From Methanoculleus caldifontis (GTDB lineage: Archaea > Halobacteriota > Methanomicrobia > Methanomicrobiales > Methanoculleaceae), in the NCBI RefSeq assembly GCF_032842345.1, contig NZ_WBKO01000001.1, positions 1-64,000 of the forward strand: a stretch of DNA of 64,000 bases, written 5' to 3'. A program made the translations under genes and the position numbers. Each line of letters begins with the position of its first letter. The first letter of the stretch is position 1. This document shows, in pieces, positions 61,680 to 64,000 of this stretch. Below the pieces are notes generated by a model. That model did not search any database, had not been told where the DNA came from, and saw only the letters and a list, made by a program, of their open reading frames with translations.

Positions 61680-63047
61680 TCACGCCTGCCGGAGCGTGCA
61701 GATCATGCCGGTCACGGCGCCCTCGTCGTCGAGGATGGGGTCGGCCGAGACACGGACCGGGCGCCTCGACCCATCCTTTCTCACGACCATCGCCTCGACG
61801 GTGCATTCGCCGGACCGACCGCGGGCGAGCACCTCTGAAGCGAGGACCTCCGCCGCGTCGCCGCCGGAGAGGAGCGACCATACCGAAAGACCGGCCAGGT
61901 CTTCCCCGGCGTAGCCGGTCAGGAACTCGGCCGCAGTGTTGACGATCACGATCGTCCCCGCGGCGTCGGTCGTGATCCGCGCCTCCTCGGGTCCCGCCGC
62001 ATCCAGGGTGCCCTGCTCGATCGAAGAGTCCAGCCACTCCTCGGCAGCCCTCCGCTCGGTCATCTCGATGTAGTAGAGGAGACGCTCGAGCTGCTGGTTC
62101 GCATGCTCGAGTTCCTTCGTCCGCTCGGCGACGAGTTCCTCCAGGTGCTCGCGGTGGCGGTGCAGTTCCTGCTCCGCCCGTTTCCTCTCGGTGATCTCCC
62201 TGATGACGGCCATCAGGTGCGTCTCGTAGAGCGGGACGACGCGGGCCTCGTAGTGCCGGACCCCCCCGGCATCCGAGCAGATGAACTCAAAAGGCGCTGC
62301 AGGCGCGTTCGTCCTGACGGCCTCCAGCAGGGAGTTGCCAAGGGCTTCACCGGCCCCTGCGGGGAGGAGGTCCTGCAGCCGCCGGCCGAGGAGCGCCCGG
62401 GAGACGAGCGGCACATCCGAAAGCCTCCCGGCCCGGGAGTCCAGGATCGTCCCGTCGGCGTTCAGCCGGAGGAAGAGGTCGGGAAACGCCTCGATCACCG
62501 CCGTCAGTTCCGACGTGGCCTGCCGGAGGTGCTCCTCGACCAGGGCGTGCTCGGTCACGTCGCGGACGGCAAGCAGGCTGCACCCGCCCTCGACCGGCGC
62601 CCGCCGGATCTCGAGGTCGCGCACCTTGCCGTCCCGGCGGACCACGCTCGCCACCAGGGCGTTCCGGTCGCCCCGGAAGAGTTCCTGCCCCTGGCCCTGC
62701 ACCTTCTGCCGGTATGCCGGGTTCGGGTGGGCGCGCTCGAACCACGCCTCCAGGGTCGGGACATCCTCCCGGGTATACCCGGTGATCCTGGTGAACGCCT
62801 CGTTGAGATACCGGCAGGTGCCCCTGTCGTCCAGCAGGACGAGACCGTCGGGCACTTCACGGAGGATCGAGAGGTAGACGATCTCCTCTCCAGGGCAGGG
62901 CGACTCCCGAAACTCCCGGACGCCGCCGATCCCGGATATTTCATCCCCGGTGCCTTGAAAAGTATTGTTTCCCGTCATCGTAACCGACCCATCCCGATCT
63001 ACCCGGATATTCGGGCCCATAGGCCCGGCCTGTAGAGAGTTTGGCAT
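61680..63047 (-). CDS. multi-PAS signalling protein without a kinase domain
   Basis: 455 aa. Three PAS domains near residues 60-175 (GTCRYLNEAFTRITGYTRED), 180-300 (DLFLRLNADGTILDSRAGRL) and 340-455 (TIVIVNTAAEFLTGYAGEDL), separated by a coiled coil near 300-345 with ELVAERTKELEHANQQLERL. It ends right after the last PAS (MICTLRQA) with no histidine kinase, GGDEF or other output module. A sensor for a partner protein is likely. It is convergent with the MBL gene. Confidence 0.85.
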   Translation of the reverse strand: MPNSLQAGPMGPNIRVDRDGSVTMTGNNTFQGTGDEISGIGGVREFRESPCPGEEIVYLSILREVPDGLVLLDDRGTCRYLNEAFTRITGYTREDVPTLEAWFERAHPNPAYRQKVQGQGQELFRGDRNALVASVVRRDGKVRDLEIRRAPVEGGCSLLAVRDVTEHALVEEHLRQATSELTAVIEAFPDLFLRLNADGTILDSRAGRLSDVPLVSRALLGRRLQDLLPAGAGEALGNSLLEAVRTNAPAAPFEFICSDAGGVRHYEARVVPLYETHLMAVIREITERKRAEQELHRHREHLEELVAERTKELEHANQQLERLLYYIEMTERRAAEEWLDSSIEQGTLDAAGPEEARITTDAAGTIVIVNTAAEFLTGYAGEDLAGLSVWSLLSGGDAAEVLASEVLARGRSGECTVEAMVVRKDGSRRPVRVSADPILDDEGAVTGMICTLRQA

Positions 63048-63177
63048 GTCGATCTAGATATACCCATCGTTCCGACTTCCCCTTCAATCATTGAGATCGG
63101 TTCTTTTGGCGAGATATCCGGTGTAGTTTTCCCGAATGTACCTGACGGGAGAGAAAAACAGTATTTCGCAGGTGCGG
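63048..63177. other. AT-rich gap between the PAS gene and the TPR gene
   Basis: 130 bases between two leftward genes. It is AT-rich around 63048-63110 and may contain the PAS gene's promoter. No gene seen. Confidence 0.4.
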
Positions 63178-64000
63178 TCACTGCCCCTCGAGTTTCAGGG
63201 CGTGCATGCAGTACTGGTCGACGGTCGTGAAGAAGACGGACCTCGCCCGCTTCGACCGTTCTTCATCACCCTCGACGAAGTCGCGGAGGATATACTCGAG
63301 CGCCGTGATATAGTATTCCCGACCGGGCGAGGCCTTCCTGGCCTCCTCAAAACAGAGGTAACTCTCGGTTTTATGGCCGCACATCACCTCGAGCACGGCA
63401 TCGAGCATCAGGAGCAGGTGCCGGGGGAACTGCTTGAGGATGGCAAGTTTCCGGAAACTCGCGTAGGATGCCGGCTGCGAACCGAGGATCGCGAGTTTCA
63501 GCCCGAAATAGATCGGCCCGGGATCGTCGGGGTACTGCTGCATCATCTGCTTGACGACGGCAGCAGCGGCGCTCCCGTTGCGCTGCTCCACGTGGACGGC
63601 AAACGCGTCCGCGAGGAAGTACCGGTCGTCGGGGAACCGTTCCGTAGCCCGGCCAAGGAGGGTGCGGCGGCGCTCGGTATCCCCCTCGTGCTTCGCCCGC
63701 AGGATACCTATCCGGTAGAACTCCGGCTGGCTCGGGAACCAGGTGAAGGCCAGGTCCAGCGTGAACCAGAAGATCTGGTTCATCCGGGTATCCTTCCGGT
63801 CGAAGATCCCGAGACGGTCGAGCGGCGGACGGGACCGGCAGAGGGCCAGCATCTCCTCGCGGGCCCGGAGTTCCATATCGTTCGGGCGGAGGTCCTGCTT
63901 TTTGCCCGGCGCGAGGGAGAGGGCGTAGTAACTGTAGGCGATCGCGGCGTTGACCCGCCCGTCGTAATCCCTGTGCCGGGCCAGGTAATCGATCGCCGGC
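63178..64000 (-). CDS. TPR/tetratricopeptide-like protein, 5' end outside the window
   Basis: The frame is open to the window edge, so the start lies beyond base 64000 (visible part about 274 residues). Helix-rich with TPR-type units: AAIAYSYYALSLAPGKKQ, RTLLGRATERFPDDRYFLAD, AVVKQMMQQYPDDPGPIYFG and a closing ESYLCFEEARKASPGREYYI. An ATG at 63876 is possible but the preceding codons read YALSLAPGKKQDLRPND, a good continuation, so an upstream start is more likely. Protein-protein interaction is inferred. Confidence 0.7.
   Translation of the reverse strand, partial: PAIDYLARHRDYDGRVNAAIAYSYYALSLAPGKKQDLRPNDMELRAREEMLALCRSRPPLDRLGIFDRKDTRMNQIFWFTLDLAFTWFPSQPEFYRIGILRAKHEGDTERRRTLLGRATERFPDDRYFLADAFAVHVEQRNGSAAAAVVKQMMQQYPDDPGPIYFGLKLAILGSQPASYASFRKLAILKQFPRHLLLMLDAVLEVMCGHKTESYLCFEEARKASPGREYYITALEYILRDFVEGDEERSKRARSVFFTTVDQYCMHALKLEGQ

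Overview
The window looks like chromosome from a GC-rich hydrogenotrophic methanogen of the Methanomicrobiales, probably Methanoculleus or a close relative (inference). The evidence is an archaeal 16S rRNA 5' end, coenzyme F420 biosynthesis genes (cofE, cofC, cofG), the methanofuran gene mfnA, diphthamide synthase Dph2, a methanogen-type PEP synthase, archaeal DNA ligase and NreA, and TATA-box promoters. No prophage, IS element, Cas gene or CRISPR array is visible. Genes are packed tightly, with many ATGA overlaps.

Left part (1-22.1 kb): the 5' end of a 16S rRNA gene points left out of the window, preceded by about 0.8 kb with regularly spaced TATA-like boxes (a tandem rRNA promoter array). 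Then come smc-scpA with a coiled-coil gene upstream; a divergent glyA-folD-folP-cofE run with cofC overlapping it tail to tail; cofG; purC-purS-purQ plus a ferredoxin:thioredoxin reductase catalytic chain; and a long leftward operon ppsA-mfnA-hpt-dph2-METTL5-like methylase-MFS-UbiB kinase.

Middle (22.1-41 kb): serA, tRNA-Val(GAC), a decayed gene divergent from a winged-helix regulator, a nicotinamidase-like hydrolase, membrane and surface genes, an acyltransferase, a PPC protein with a YgiQ-type radical SAM protein, a degenerate HNH protein, a DUF2117-NreA pair, DNA ligase, and two secreted SdrD-B-like proteins, one with a 24-bp tandem repeat.

Right part (41-64 kb): a PfpI/glycosyltransferase pair, an OB-HD nuclease, a CopA pump with a tiny YHS-domain gene behind it, two tandem HEAT-repeat paralogues (one carrying an unusual fourfold QHDLLGGP motif), a frameshifted GxxExxY gene inside a dispersed hairpin repeat family, hisD, and a molybdate/tungstate island (WtpABC, MOT1-type transporter, TupABC) whose two ABC operons share an AGTTAACT palindrome. 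The window ends with an ABC-class ATPase, a metallo-beta-lactamase-fold hydrolase, a PAS-only signalling protein and a partial TPR-like gene.

The genes cover C1/folate and F420 cofactors, purine and serine synthesis, chromosome maintenance, translation-factor modification and acquisition of the Mo/W that methanogenesis enzymes need. The least ordinary items are the rRNA promoter array, the HEAT insert motif, the shared Mo/W palindrome and the dispersed hairpin repeats.
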